A stretch of 64,000 nt of DNA from Solea solea (lineage: Eukaryota > Chordata > Actinopteri > Pleuronectiformes > Soleidae). The stretch covers positions 12,941,360 through 13,005,359 of the forward strand of contig NC_081148.1 in NCBI RefSeq assembly GCF_958295425.1. The letters run 5' to 3'. Below are positions 12,530-26,138 of the stretch, in pieces (position 1 is the first letter of the stretch; each line of letters opens with the position of its first letter). The notes under the pieces are model-generated. The model worked only from the letters and a program-made list of their open reading frames with translations, ran no database searches and was not told the origin of the DNA. The translations under genes and the position numbers were made by a program.

Positions 12530-15500
12530 CTAGATCTGAATGATCCTGGTCTGGCACTGGGTAAACATTGCCTTCAGCTCACTCTCTTGGACCTCAGTGA
12601 CGGTGTCTGGTTCGGGGCTCTTCTGTACCTTTGCCACAGCAAAGTTGATCCCTTGGGTGAGTCCTGCCTGGGTGAGGCTGGCCACCTGGACCATGGAGCT
12701 CTTGATCTTGGCAAAGGGGGAGACCACTCGACTGCTGTTGCTGTCTGCAGGTGAAGGGCCAAGGCTGCCCTCCATCTGTGAACCGAGACTCCTCTGAGAG
12801 CCTCCTGAGACCGCAGAGCTGGGCCTCTGTACAGGAAGGAGATTGGAATTGGAGGTAGCGGACTCAACATCTAGCTGAGAAGGCCTGGGGAGCTGGGGCT
12901 TTTCCTGTAGCTCAGAGTTTAGCTGCTTGTCTGAGTTTGCTGGGGTCCTATTCTGTATAGGCACAAGAGGGTTGACTGGAGGTACAGAGGCTGGTGGATG
13001 CTCCCCAAACACCTCAACAGGTTTGGTCTGTGCATCCTGGACAAACTGGTGGCAGTAGGCATCAATGGGAGTACCAAAGTCAATCAGAATGGCTTCTTCG
13101 GCCACCGAGGCAGCACCTGGAGACTTGTCGTCGCTGACTACAGAGGAGCTCTCCTGCACCTCGTCACAGGCAGTGACGTGGATAATGGAGGGGATATTTA
13201 GCTCCACGCTACCAATGGACTGGGAGCGGCTGCCCAGTCGAGGGTTTGATGCTACAATGCCACAGCTGGGCAGCACATAGTCCACATTTTCCAAAGAACC
13301 AGAACAAGGGTGATCTGGGTCAGAATTATAGGAATCCGAGTCATCTGACATTTCAGAGTGCTCGTCACCAATGTCTTTCAGGGATCCTGTGCCAGGGTTG
13401 TCTGATGTTTCCAAACTGCTGTCTGACTTCCACAGGTTGACATGCATAGTTGGTTTCAGGAAATTGACTTTTACATCAGGCTTGGAGAAGTTGCCCAGCT
13501 TTCCAAGCGGCTTGAAGGTGCCAATGTTTACGTTCGTCTTGGTCTGTTTCACTTTCTGATTGAGAGAGGAGAATTTGTTGAGGAGGAAACTTTTGCCTTG
13601 TGCCAAACCAGAGCTTCCTTGAACCTGATCAGAGGGTTTGTTTTGGATCCCCATTATATCTTCATGAGGTCTACTCTGTCGCCTGGAACACAAACAACAT
13701 AAGTAAGGAAAAACAGCTCATGAAACCGACTGATCTTCCTTACATTAAAAGGTCCAGTGTGTAACACTTAGGAGAGTTTATTGGCTGAAATTGAATAAAC
13801 TATGCATAAGCATGCTTGTACAAGTGTATAATCACTTTAAAGCTCCAGTGCGGGACTCCGCTGAGTAATTACAAAAACACTGCCAGCGTATGTACATGAC
13901 GAATGTCTATTTGATCCCACAACCCCCCCTCTCCTCCTCTACCCAGTTGCAATAAGCTTTATCCTGTCAAACTGCTGAACAACCAGTTTCTTTTTTTAGC
14001 AACAGAATCATTGCAGACATCGCGCTTTACTAGTGCTATGTAGCAGCTGTGCTTCCGCCGTGCCTCCGTCAGTCATGATGTAAAGCAAATCACTTCCTGT
14101 GCACAGTTTAAGAATGTCGGCAGGCAACACAAGAACACACAACACCACTATACTAACAAACCCAGACAAAGTCATGTGGCCGCCGTAGTTAATTTGTTGC
14201 TATCTTCAGTCTCACCATTAGATGTCACTAATTCTTACACACTAGACCTTAACATCTTGAGAAAGACAGATGAATGCTACTTATTTGAATGACTAGCTAC
14301 TCACCTCTCAAGCCTCTTTTCAACCACAAGCAGGTCCAACCCCGTGGCCTGTTTAGTTATGCGAAGCATCTCTGCTATGCACTGCAACGTATCTGAAATA
14401 TGTCACAATGTAGGTTTCAACAATTTCAGTGATGTAAGAATTTTCCTTTCAGCAGGCTTAGAGAATTTAAAGAAGCAAGTATATGACATTGTACCTTTTC
14501 CATCATCCTCAGGATTTCGTGTCGCTGCTCTCAGTGTGTGAAAGTACCCACTTGCCTCTTCGTTCCTGTAATGCAAACGCATACAACAGAACTTTGGCTT
14601 CCCAAACAGAGTAGGCTCTGGACCTGCAAAATAAAACACAATTTTTAACAATGCACATTTGTTGCATGAATCATAATTGACAGCACACTTTTGGGAAGTG
14701 CCGAGTGAGTCATTTGAGTAAACGTAAAAGAATCCTCACTTCTCCTTTGAGTCTGACTTCTTACCAATTTCAATCTTTTCCAATCCCTCTAAATTGAGGC
14801 GCTGGTATTGGTTGACTTTATCTGCTTCTTCGTCATAGCTACAAGAAAAGAAATGCAAGTGTAAAAGAATTCACAAGAGCTATGACTGAAGAGATATTTT
14901 GGCAAACGTAAAGTGAGGCTTACTAAGCAATGTAGTACGCTTTGTCAGACAGAAGCAGCAGGACATCCACATCTTTGTTAGTTGCATCAATAAGGCTGGG
15001 GGGAAGCACAGGAACAGTACCATGAAAAAGATAACTTCACAAATTACTAACAAAGTTGCTCAGTTGGTAGTTGTAAGTTAACCCTGTGGAACTATCAGCA
15101 CTTATATACAAATCTTTCTTACAGGAAGGGGTCAGGAGCTAGCAAACATGGAGAACTAACCTCATGTCACAATTAATGAGCGCCCAACCACCATGGAACT
15201 TCTCGTCATCTGGCAGCAAAAGCTGCATGTACGTCTGGAGCAGGAGGCTGACCTGCTCCTGGGCTCCTCTTTGGCTCTCTTTCTCCTTCTCCTCATGCTC
15301 CTTCTCTTTACTGAAGATGGAGTAGAGGTCCTCAGTGACTGGCAGGCCCATCATTAGGTCTGCATAGAAGGGCAAATGATTTGGGGAATAAACGGAATGA
15401 TTATAGGACAACCTTGTATATGTAATATAGCCATTATATTTGGTTCGTTTTTCCATACCAATGACTGCTTGTCTGTAAGCGTCCCTAAAACGGTTCAGAT

Positions 15501-18500
15501 AGTAGCGGTTGGCCGAGTTCACACCATCCTTCATCACACCAGCCAGTTTCCGTTCCCCTGTCCTAGTGAAATCTCCCTGAAACAGATGAGCCAGTGTCTG
15601 TTACACTTTGTGTTTTAACTATCCACTGAACAATCAACTGGGTCAAAAGAAGATGACACACTTGGCTGTGTTTTAAGCAAAAGCTGATTTAAATGTGGGA
15701 CAGTGACGTTACCTTGAGTGCTGCTGTTCCAGCATACTGTCTGCTAATGGTGTCTCCATTATTGGCCCACATGATCTGATAAATCTTGTAGCACTTGAGA
15801 GGCAGGGGCTGCTCTGGAGGCATCACACCCAGTTTCTTCAGCTGCATGAAGAAGTAAAATGTTCAGTGTGAGCTGTTTTGAATTTCTTTTTGCATACACT
15901 CATGTCTGTCTTAATTTACAATGAGAAAGGTCAGTATGTTGTTTTAGAAGAAAGCTGTGAAGATACATTGGGACATTAATGGTTATGCTGGTGTGCACAC
16001 TTGAGCAACATTGCAATAGTGACATTTCTGTTCTTCTCTTTACCTGGGTCTATTCACTCACCTGTTGTTCCATCACTGCCCGAGCAATAGCAGCCTGAAC
16101 CACATTGGTCCTGTCAAGACAGTCCATACAGTTGACTCTGAAGATTCCGTCCTGTTTGCAGATGACTCCTGCCTGGTCCACCCTGAGAGAGGTACACACA
16201 CACACACACACATACACTGGATATATTAAAGAGATTAAGGTAATCAAGTTGATAGACATGCATCAGTGCACTGGTGGTTTATAGTGGCTTTCTGTATAAA
16301 ATCTATTGCTTATATTATTAGAATTTTTCTTGAAAAGACAAGAAAAAATGGTGACATAATACTTACCAGGCCCATTTCATGTCAGTGATGATATCAGAAA
16401 TTGCATCAGTCAGTGTTTGCACATTCTCAAACCTCATACCTCGGCTAGGAAAAAGGATGCAAGAACCATAAAAAGGAAATAAATACATTGTGGTATAAAA
16501 TGTTTTTTTTGCAAGTACTTTCACAAAGGAGTTTCACTTCTGAGTGCAGTATGTCTTACCAGTGTTCATGGAAGTCAAAAGAAACGTATGTGAGGTTTGG
16601 ATTGTTGTAAAGCAGGACTTGCTTTAGATAAGAGTCGCCAATTAGCTTTTCTCGTCCACCTTGATCCACTAAGTTAATGATGACCTGAAGAAGACAAAGT
16701 CATTAAGCCTAGTGGATAACACACACTGAGGGCATTTGAGCCATTTCTGCATAAACACTGATCAGAGGACAGACAACAGACAAATGAACAAGCACTTTTA
16801 ATGGCACCTTGCGGTCGACAACAATTAATCAATTATTTATCTGTTACTAAATGCATCGTCAACTATTTTGATAATCGATTAATTAGAGTGTTTTTTGAGT
16901 GCTCTTTCGGCTTCTTAAATGTGAATATTTTCTGTTTGTGTTGCTCCATATAACAGAAATCATTAAAACTGAATAATTTTGGTTTGAAAGAAAAAAAAGA
17001 CATTTACATTTTTCAACATTTTATGACACTTTAAGGACCAAGCAACTAATCGATAGATTAATCAATTATAAAGATAATCGTTAGTTACAGCCCTACTACT
17101 GTTACATTTGCAAACTAATGAACTAGCTAGGTGGTATTGTGTGTAGTCAAAGATCACAATAATGGAATAATAATAAAAAAACAACAAAAAACAATCTTGT
17201 CAGGATGATCTTGGTCTAGTTACTACATGAAGAACAAGGTAGTTCTCACAGTTATTATGACACCAGTGGCAAAAAATGTTGTTAGTTTACAGTGGTAGTA
17301 CATTTAAAATAACAATAACAATAACTCAAGACAGATGCATGAAAACATATACCCAAGCATACGCTTGGGGGAATTTGACTCACCTGTTTCTTGTACAGGT
17401 TAAGCTGTTCTTCAAAGTGAGCAGCAAAGTAAGACATGGTCTCCTTCTCTCCTGAATCATTAGAAACAAATGTAAATTGTTTTCATACAACTGAAGTGTT
17501 GTCTTCTGTTTCAGTAAATATGAAGCAAATCTAACTTTTCAATTCACAGCAAAGTCCTCAAATCCCAAGTTAAAACGTACAAATAAGTTCAGTGACAGGA
17601 TAACTTTATTTGGCTGATATGTTAGTAAAAGGACTGGTAAACCCCAAAGAGCCTGTTAAGCATAACAAAAAACGGTGAAGGTGCACAGCCTATTGTACTC
17701 AAACACAGCCTGTGAAACACTTTGTTAAGGCTCTTTGGGAGATAATGCAGCTGCACTGACCTTTCTCTAAGCGTGGCCGGGGATTGTACCGATATCCTGC
17801 CTGACTCCAGAAGACAGGCACAGAGCCACGAGTCTGCACAAAAGACAGAGTGTGACTGTGCACATGGATCAGCTGCTCTGTCTCCACATAGTTAGCCACA
17901 TGGCCGTCTGTATCCACTCCTCTACGTTTGTACCGCATCCCTTTGGGCAAGGAGAAAACATCAACAACCGGGTTATTTATATCACAGATGGAGACATAAT
18001 TGTCTTCCAAGGATTACATGTACAAGCTTTTTGAAAGAAGAGAAACAAGTCACATTTGCATATATCCTAATAACAGAAAAATGACCCACACATGTAAACT
18101 GAATAACAGCTCAAGCCTAACTATCTTCTAGGCCAAGATGTTCTACCTGCACGGTGACGGCTACGTCTGGAGATCAGAGCCACAGTGAAGCGAGGATGGA
18201 TGTCATCAACGCAGGTGACCTCCTGGGGCGGGGTCTCAGGACTGCTCCTCTCCTCATCTGATGTGTCATTATAGTTCACCACCAGTTCCTCCACTTGCAC
18301 AAACCCCTGGATAACTGGTATCACCCAGTGGTCAACCTCTGGGACCTGGACCAGTCCAATGTTAAAAAGAAGAACAGTAGAACAAGGAGATTCAAATCCT
18401 GTTTGCCAAGCTGATAAGAAAAGCACTCTACATTCAACCAACTAAAGCAGATAATCGTCAGTAAGTGAGAGTATTTTCATATGCAGCTGACAATCTGAAC

Positions 18501-21500
18501 ATCTAACTGTCACATTTACTTAGCAGGCTATTGCTGACTTTAAATAATAGTGTATGACTTTGTCAGCATTTGTCAAAGGATCAGTCTGGGCTTTTATTCA
18601 AATCTTAAAATAGATGAACAACAATAAGTAGTACAAGTCTGTATTTCTGTGTGGAAAACGCAGTTACCTGAAGGTCAATAAGGTCCTGGATCATGTATTT
18701 ATTCCAGAAGAAACGATCATCCACCTTTGACAGAGATGAAAATAGTACAGTCAGATGTGAAGCTGTTCCACAATCTACATGTGAGTGTAAAAAAAGTGAA
18801 GAAAATAACTCAAATATTTTGTATAATTTTATTTACAAACCTGTTTCCATAGGGGTAAACTGGTCTTTTCCGAGTCTCCTTGACGCTGCACACTATTAGT
18901 CAGATCATAGGTCAAGCTATAGTAAAAGGAGTCGGAGTCTATGAATATCTTGTACAGCTCATCCAGCAGTCTCCTCTCCAAGCGCTCCTTCTCTTTGTTT
19001 TCTTTGACCTGAAAATCAGGGGATGGTTGAAAAGGTGAAGGAAGCAAAAGCTTTTAAAGTAGAAATGTTTGGAAACTGTGTGTAGTTTTAAACATGAAAG
19101 AAAACATTTTATTATACGAACAAAAATACCTTTTTTTTGATGGGCACAGCCACATTAGATTTGATCTGACTAAAAGTTTTCATTAAAAACTTTGACTCAT
19201 CGGGAGACTGGGCCAGTTTCTCTGCTTTGTCAATACCAAAGTGATGCTTCTTGCACAGCTGGAGAGAAAATATTGTATTACACCAATGTAAATACACATA
19301 TTATCAACATGATTATGATCATTTACCTATTCTACCATCAAATTATGTAATCGCTATATTTGGTATCCCCTTATGGTGGCATACTACTACTACCTACTAT
19401 ACACAGCACAGCAAGAAACTCCGTCTTCAGTAAACACTCACGAGTACACTGGTCTACAGGAGTTCTAGACACAAAGGATGCTGACTGATCACTCTGCAGT
19501 ACAAAGACAGTATATAACAGGATGGGATCCAAGTCTATTATAGAATAACCATCCTCTGTAACTACTCACTTGAAAATATTCTGTCTCACCATCCATGATG
19601 CCTTCCTGAAACACCGACATCTTAGCCATCATTCAACTTCCTCTGTGATCTATAATAGCAGTTTTATGCCTGCATTTAATTTTCACTCTAAATGTGATTC
19701 ATCCCTTAATTAAAAACAGCTACAGTACATCTCTTTCTGTATCTCAATCATCTTCAGAATGAATCACAAAAAACATGTTATGTATAATGATCGTCAAGCC
19801 GATTGAGTACATTAATTAAAACACAACTCCTTAATGCTGTTTTCTCATCTACAGTGTATTGTGAGCACACCTCCAGCTCAAGCTCCTGGGGTTCTTCGTC
19901 AGAGAGAGGAATGACAGCTATCTTGGTGATCTTGTAGACTTTGTGGTTGCCTGGTAAATGGCCCACCAGAGCTTTCTGGCGGATTAATACAAGACCGAGA
20001 GGAAGATCTGCCAAGATGAGAAGGAAGAAGAAGGAGGAGCTGAATCATGGGTGCAGAATTCCTCACATTCTGAAAGGTGTGAAGAAAGCAGCTGCACACA
20101 CACCATTATAGATTTTTTTTTCTTTACATAAGGCCACACAAGACATCTAGTAAATACATTTAAACCATGTTAATCCATTTGATTAGCAAAGGTTTTGTTC
20201 AGTTACTTGTGGAGGGTTATTATTTCAAACATCCTCCCTTTGGGACTACAAAAACAAACAAAACCAGACCCACTCCTGTTCATGAATGCACTAGTATGCA
20301 AATGTTTTTACAACTTCAAAATAGAGGCTGATTTGGTAAGTCAAGTGTCCAGTGCACACAGATGGAAATCATTGGCAAGAATGTGTCCATTTAAAGGTTC
20401 GCCATTCTCCACTTACCTGTGTGAAGCTGTATCTTTCCAATGAGTCCTTCCACCAAACCCAAACACACTGGATTCCATGCCAACAGCAGGTCTGTGGCTG
20501 AAATACAAATATGCAGGTGAAACATATCAGATCAGCAAAATAAAACATGCAGACATCCAGATAAGCAAGGATAAATGATTACATATTTGTAAATATTGGA
20601 CCATGTACTTTCTTCTGCTAAGTAAGTTGACAAATTCAAAGACTTAAAATACACACTTTCTGTCAGAAACAGCAAAATATTCACCCTAAAAAGCTTCATC
20701 TACGTGTTAAACCCAACAGAAAGTACATCATGGGGTCATGGTTAGGTGGTTTCCTGCTGCCATTCTAAAATGTTTTCAATTCCCAGTGAAACACCTCAAA
20801 CACAAAGACTTGGTCTAGAACTTGTAGAACCTGTGGTCTGTAAAACTTTGTTACTAAGAACCCATAGCAGGAGTCAGTAATGACTCAGAATGAGTAACTG
20901 GGAGGGAAATAGTAATTATTTGGATTTGGAGATGGATTAAAAATCATAACAGGGAAAACTGGAATAATGAGGGTGTGGGTGTGGCTGTGGCTGGAGAACA
21001 GCATATGTGTGGACAATGCCAATGTTTCTTCCTGTTCCACTAGCCAGGGAAATTCATGTACAAGGGAATGTGAAAGACGGTGACTGTTAACGGCCCACAC
21101 CAGGAGGGTCTCACAGAAAAAAGAAAGTAATACCACAACATGACTCCGAATAAGTACTATCATGGAAATACTTCCCTGTGTGCTTAAGGGAGTAGCGGAA
21201 ACCCAGTGAGGAGTGGAAACCCTCTTTCCAATTAAATAATGGAACAGTGGTGCAACTAAAAACCTGTTCAGGATGGCTGCACAGCCATACAACATCAAGT
21301 GACACACAGGATAACACGCACAGCCTTTTGCAGTGTCCAATGAAAGTTTCCTTTTGGTTTAGCAGTTCTTTCACTTCATGTGGAGATGTTTTACAGCTAT
21401 TTTATTAATTAGGGAAGCGTGACCATTTCTTTGTCACAACTTTGAGCAGCAGAGGTACTTAACTAATGAAATCTTGCCAAAGTCTAATGCCAAGGAGTGC

Positions 21501-22901
21501 TTTACAAACCTCAGTAGCATAAACATGCCGTTTTGAATGTGTATTTATTGTACATGAATGCTGTAAATTTAAAGCAGTCAGCTTTTGATAGGCAATGGGA
21601 AATATGAAGATTTTCTGTCACAAATTATCAAATAAGATGTATGATGTCATTGCAATAATTGTAAAAAAAAATACACTTTTACTTGGTCCTGTAAACAGAT
21701 GAAGTCTTTTGTCTATAAACTCCTGTAATTTCATTTGAAAAACAGATAAAGTTAACAGATGTAACCAAACATTACTAAATGACTTGTTGTACTAAGGGTA
21801 CAAATGTTAAATTAAAAAAGCTATTATCAGGTCATGATAAATAATAAGGTCCTGGGATGACTGGAAAGATGCAGGCTGTATATTGATGAGCAAGACAGCA
21901 TTTTCATGCCACCCCTGTGAAATATTAACAAATACGCACATTCATAATTATCTAGGTTATAAAGATTGATCACAATCAACCCACTGTGACTGATTTCTTT
22001 ATATAGTCTCCCATCACTAATTACAGTCAAACAATACCTGACTGTATTATGAGATTAGGACAGCTGTCATAGTGGTTAGTAAGATGATTTTATGATATTT
22101 TCACTGCCACAGGGCTTGAACCGAGTAATCTTTACATTTCAAAAAATAATTTAGATTCATTATTTTCTTGATCTATACACATCTTATTCTACAGACTGAA
22201 AAGAACATATTTGTTTCTCACAGATCTGCACAAATATCACACAGCAATTACACTTTAAATGTGTTTTTTGAATGCAAATGAGAATAATGATTACGTCAAA
22301 ATTACCATTTCCTCTGATATTGTGAATCATATCTTATTCCAAATCGTTGAGCCCTAGTGAGTGTCACGTACATCCTTGGTGTTAAGACCGGAAGAGTCAA
22401 ATGCTTATCTCAGAGAGTAACATTAGAAGTTTGAGTGTTTGGGGTGTTGGCACTGCTAGAATGAAAGCTAGCACGATGATTTCAAGACACAGGAATGACA
22501 CATAAAGTAATTACTGTCTCGTTGTTACCAAAAAAAGCTGTTTTTTTTTTGTTCAACGCAGCTGGCTCATTCAAAGCGCTCAGATTATCATGACTTTCTT
22601 AATATTACACCGGTGAACGAGTGTCAGTGGAGGGGGTGAGGTGTTTTAAACGCATATGCTTATAGTGACGGCACCAAGAGCAAAACGATGTTTGACAAGA
22701 GTGAGACAAGATAGTCGACACCTGATATGTGCGCTGTACTTCGACTTAAAAGACGATACGTGTTATAGCTACACTAGAGAACGCTGTCGCGTTAACATAC
22801 GTACCCGGTCTAACCGTCATGGTCCCATCTTTTCGACTGCACCACAGAGCCCGATCCCCGCTCTGGAGAATGTAGTCGTCCTTGGCCTGGAACAGCTCCA
22901 T
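12530..22901 (-). CDS. inpp5f: Sac2 inositol phosphatase (INPP5F), 20 exons, 1133 aa
   Basis: INPP5F/Sac2 is a SAC-domain phosphoinositide 4-phosphatase acting on early endosomes (family knowledge). Exons, 5' to 3' on the minus strand: 22901-22805, 20497-20417, 20007-19871, 19258-19130, 19008-18841, 18724-18668, 18345-18147, 17940-17761, 17451-17384, 16684-16560, 16444-16367, 16182-16062, 15841-15713, 15576-15459, 15359-15161, 14995-14924, 14838-14765, 14623-14495, 14392-14305, 13682-12530. Phases agree throughout, and length matches human (1132 aa). The N-terminus [13 protein letters not shown] and C-terminus CQTRIIQI are near-identical to the family. The catalytic CX5R is present as CMDCLDR with Cys at residue 458 and Arg at 464. 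The SAC domain is encoded by roughly exons 3-15, the hSac2 homology region by exons 16-19, and the large last exon holds a Ser-rich, probably disordered tail. An upstream in-frame ATG at 22934 was not chosen because it only adds unconserved residues. Confidence 0.97.
13747..14252. mobile_element. MITE in inpp5f intron 19
   Basis: Its ends are inverted repeats: AAGGTCCAGTGTGTAA at the left, with TTACACACTAGACCTT at the right (one mismatch). It is about 500 bp with no coding frame and fills most of intron 19 (13683-14304). The family also appears truncated at 6056-6232. The exact boundary and target duplication are ambiguous because TTAA-like words flank both ends. Confidence 0.75.
16805..17096. 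repeat. ATCGATTA-rich dispersed repeat (copy 2), inpp5f intron 9
   Basis: It has the same word content as 5716-5940, including TAATCGATTAATT, GGACCAAGCAACTAATCGAT and TTAGTTACAGCCCTA. It sits in the 699-bp intron 16685-17383 and has no coding potential. Confidence 0.55.
20498..22804 (-). other. inpp5f: inpp5f intron 1
   Basis: At 2.3 kb this is the largest intron of the gene. It contains AT-rich sequence and a 151-codon minus-strand frame (20885-21340) that has no recognisable homology and is not spliced into the model. A segment near 21845-21872 resembles one near 28150-28170 in bag3 intron 1, which suggests a shared dispersed repeat. Confidence 0.5.
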
Positions 22902-24989
22902 TGTAGTCCCTTTATGTGAGAGTGAAACAAACAAACGCGTATCTGGCTTGGCACAGCCAGGTGTAGGTTAGTGTCAACGTCCACGTCTTGACGGTTAGCT
23001 GTAGCTACACACGGCTGTGCCTCTTTCCCCCCTACGGGCTGCTGAGCTGCGGTAGCTAGCTACCTAGCAGCTAGCAGCAGCAGCTAATTGCGTGTCGGAT
23101 TTGTTTACTCCACATCTACGCATGATGGTAATTGAATTTCCTTTCTAATGGAGAGGCATCCCTTCATCCCTTCATCCCTACACGCATACCGGACACGGTG
23201 AGGGCAAACATAGATGGATGAGGGAGAAAGTGTCCCACACAGCAGCTGTTCTGTGTGTGTGTGTGTGTCGTAACCGACAGGCAGTTTCCTGCTCCAAACA
23301 ATAACACGTGATCTATGACTGTCATCAACACACAGGTACACTAGACTTATCTACATTTACTATATGATGTTAATATGCATAATGTAACTTGATTCATAAC
23401 ATGGCAATTTCTTTTGTGAAAGGTCACAACTTGGCACAATCTGGAGTGAATCTTTACCAGTGGCGTACACAGACATTTGGAAGTGCAGGGGCAAAAAGTT
23501 AAAAGGGCACCTACTGTGCACTGGTGGGGCATGCACCACTAATACACTTAAGGCAGATATGTCGAAGTGCAACTGGGGTTGCATTTGGATCTCTATATGG
23601 ACTGCCACACATTATTGTTTAATTCATTTTTATCACCGAGCTGGGCATTTTCAATACAGTACTGGATATTATTTCCTCTAAGGATACCCTTTGGGCCCCC
23701 TTAGGGCAATAGGGGACTTCATAACGGCACCCTTTTTGATTGGAAGGGCATCTTATAGGACACTACATCACTTTCCTCCACTAGAAATGCACTCCTTTAG
23801 AATCAATCCAATTGTTTTTAATTAAAATTTTGCTTCAGAGGCCACAAATTAATGGCAGCCAGTAGAGCACTTCCTCTTGTTTTTTTGCCACTCTAGATGC
23901 TACTTAAGTGTGCATCTTGTGACTCATGAGGGCACTTTAGGGTGCAGCATTTTAGTCCATTAGGGCACAAGGCCCCAACCCCCCAAAATGCTGCTGTAAG
24001 TCCATAACATGCACTAAAATTCTAAATATATGTCCCTAAAAACCTTAGAAATGTACTCAACAATCTCCCTAGGGGATTATTTTTTAGTGTGATTGAGTAA
24101 GGAAGGAATGAATGTTTGTATTTATTCCTTCTGGGCTTTCCTGAAGGCAGGAGCTGGTATTCCTCAAACAGGACATGAGAGTGGTCTGTGCAGATCTTTT
24201 TCGCCACTGACTCTGCCCATTGAGTTCAATGTACTTAAGTGTCCTCTCCAGTCTTATATTCCTCCCAGGTTAATAGAGCACATTTGGGATAAGGTAGAAT
24301 ACAAATGGGATTGACATCATAAATGTGCACCTGACAAACACCCTCACACCCTCTCACTGAACCAACCTGCCTCAGGATGTTTGTTTAGCAAGTGCATTAA
24401 ATCCCTTTGAACGTTACCTTTATTGTTGTTCTTGGTGTTTTATGGCCATTGACTCCCATTACGTTGCATTACTGCCTCTTGTGTTTCAGTTTACCTGACA
24501 AAACTTTAATTCTGTAATGTTTGCATCATGGCTTTGATCTTTTGGGCTCTATTCTCTGTTAGTTGAGAATTTTAACACTGCTTATTCTTCTATGATGATT
24601 AACAGCAGCTTTGTTTTCCTGCATTCTTTATTGTTATGCAATCACTATCTCATATGAAAGTTTTTTGTCTCATGTGACCTTAATGTAAATATACAGTATG
24701 TGGGTGTGCAATGTTGAGAACTTTCATGATTACACATCGAACTTTTGAAAATAATCATGTTTTTTACTTTTTTCTGACATAAAATACAGAAGATTGATTA
24801 TATCATGATATATATATTATATTATTTTGCAGCCAATCATAAAAGACAACAATATAAAGCAGGTTGTTTGCCTTACTATGGACAGTGCCTTTAAAGCAAT
24901 ACCAGAGTCCTAATTCTGATAATCATTCATATCAAAATATATAATCATTATTAATCAAAAATATTCAGCAAAATCCATGTCAAATACAA
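22902..24989. other. Spacer between inpp5f promoter and bag3 3' end
   Basis: About 22902-23110 is G/C-richer than the surroundings and holds TAGCTAGCTA and CAGCAGCAGC runs typical of teleost 5' UTR/promoter DNA, so it is probably the inpp5f 5' region. A region around 23460-24320 looks like an old dispersed element (GGGCACC/AGGGCA words recur), but no family or ends were established. No gene was recognised. Confidence 0.45.
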
Positions 24990-24995
24990 TTTATT
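24990..24995 (-). terminator. bag3: Candidate bag3 polyadenylation signal
   Basis: AATAAA on the minus strand, about 1.15 kb past the bag3 stop. The intervening bases have no other gene and would be the bag3 3' UTR. Nearby alternatives cannot be excluded. Confidence 0.4.
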
Positions 24996-26138
24996 ATCAA
25001 TTGTACCAATAAGATTGACTTGCTTTCAACAACACAACAGGCTGCAACACAAATGATCAACTCTAAGCCACAATCCATAATTTGTAAAGTTGTGTTAGGC
25101 AGTGACACCAAGTCTCTCTCTTAGGATACACTACTTAACAATCAGGGAAACAAGAAAAATTATTTTAAATTGAAGTTTTTCCTCTCTTAATGAATTGGAC
25201 ATTTTCTCACAGTTGATGTTTATAAGGCTTAAGGTCATTTCTGTGTCAGTGTTATTACAGATTGTGGCTTTGGTAACTATACAAAGACATTGTGACAATC
25301 TTCAGCTCCTGACAACCACTAAGTGCTGATTGTCTAAAATCTCAAGTAAGACACACCATCTCACCTCTGCTCATCAGTATACATTCATAAATGTACCAAA
25401 ATACTATATAATGATATATAAATACAGATATAATGTTTTTGAATAACAAGTAAACCAATGCACACACAAACACATCAATCAAAACTTGTGTAGCAGTTAT
25501 ATTTCAGTTGTAGTGCTGCTGTACTGTACTGTCAGCAATTTCAATGATGGCCGGGTGCAAAGATGGCAAAATCAGCAATGCACCAAAAAGCAGCATCTAA
25601 CAAACATAATCACTGTGTTCTGTGATGAAGAAGCTCAAACATGGCTGTGTGGCCACAACAGGGAAAGTGCTTCTCTGCAGTCAGTTCTGCCTTGAGGCCC
25701 CAGTGTTTGCACTCATGAACTAACTGACCTGGTGGATTAAGAAAAGCTCCATATAATATCTGAATGAGACAAAAGGCCACTCCATATAACATCTCTTAAG
25801 AAAATACTTCTAGTTATCTTTCGCTTATTGATAAAGGCCTCTTATTCAAACTTTGACTAGAAATTGTTGTCACACACATTGATCATGACAACTGTCTTAA
25901 TTTGAACACATTGGCACCACATAGAAGGCAACAACATTGGCTTGAAAATGATTGCACTGAGTTACCATCCGTAATGTGCTGAATGGCAGGAAATACCAAC
26001 ACTGTTGATGCATGCAACTTCTACAAATGCTGTAGACAGAGGAGGTGGAGACTTCTCCAGAGAACACTTGTTCACTATCAAATATGTGAACAGCAGGCCA
26101 TCTTCCTCTCCTCTTGATGATGAAGTGTGAAGTCATTA

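Noticed and set aside
12464..13702. Several plus-strand frames over the last inpp5f exon
   Set aside because: They are shadows of the long conserved minus-strand exon.
20885..21340. 151-codon minus-strand frame in inpp5f intron 1
   Set aside because: No recognisable family, no conserved start context, lies wholly in an intron of a well-supported model.
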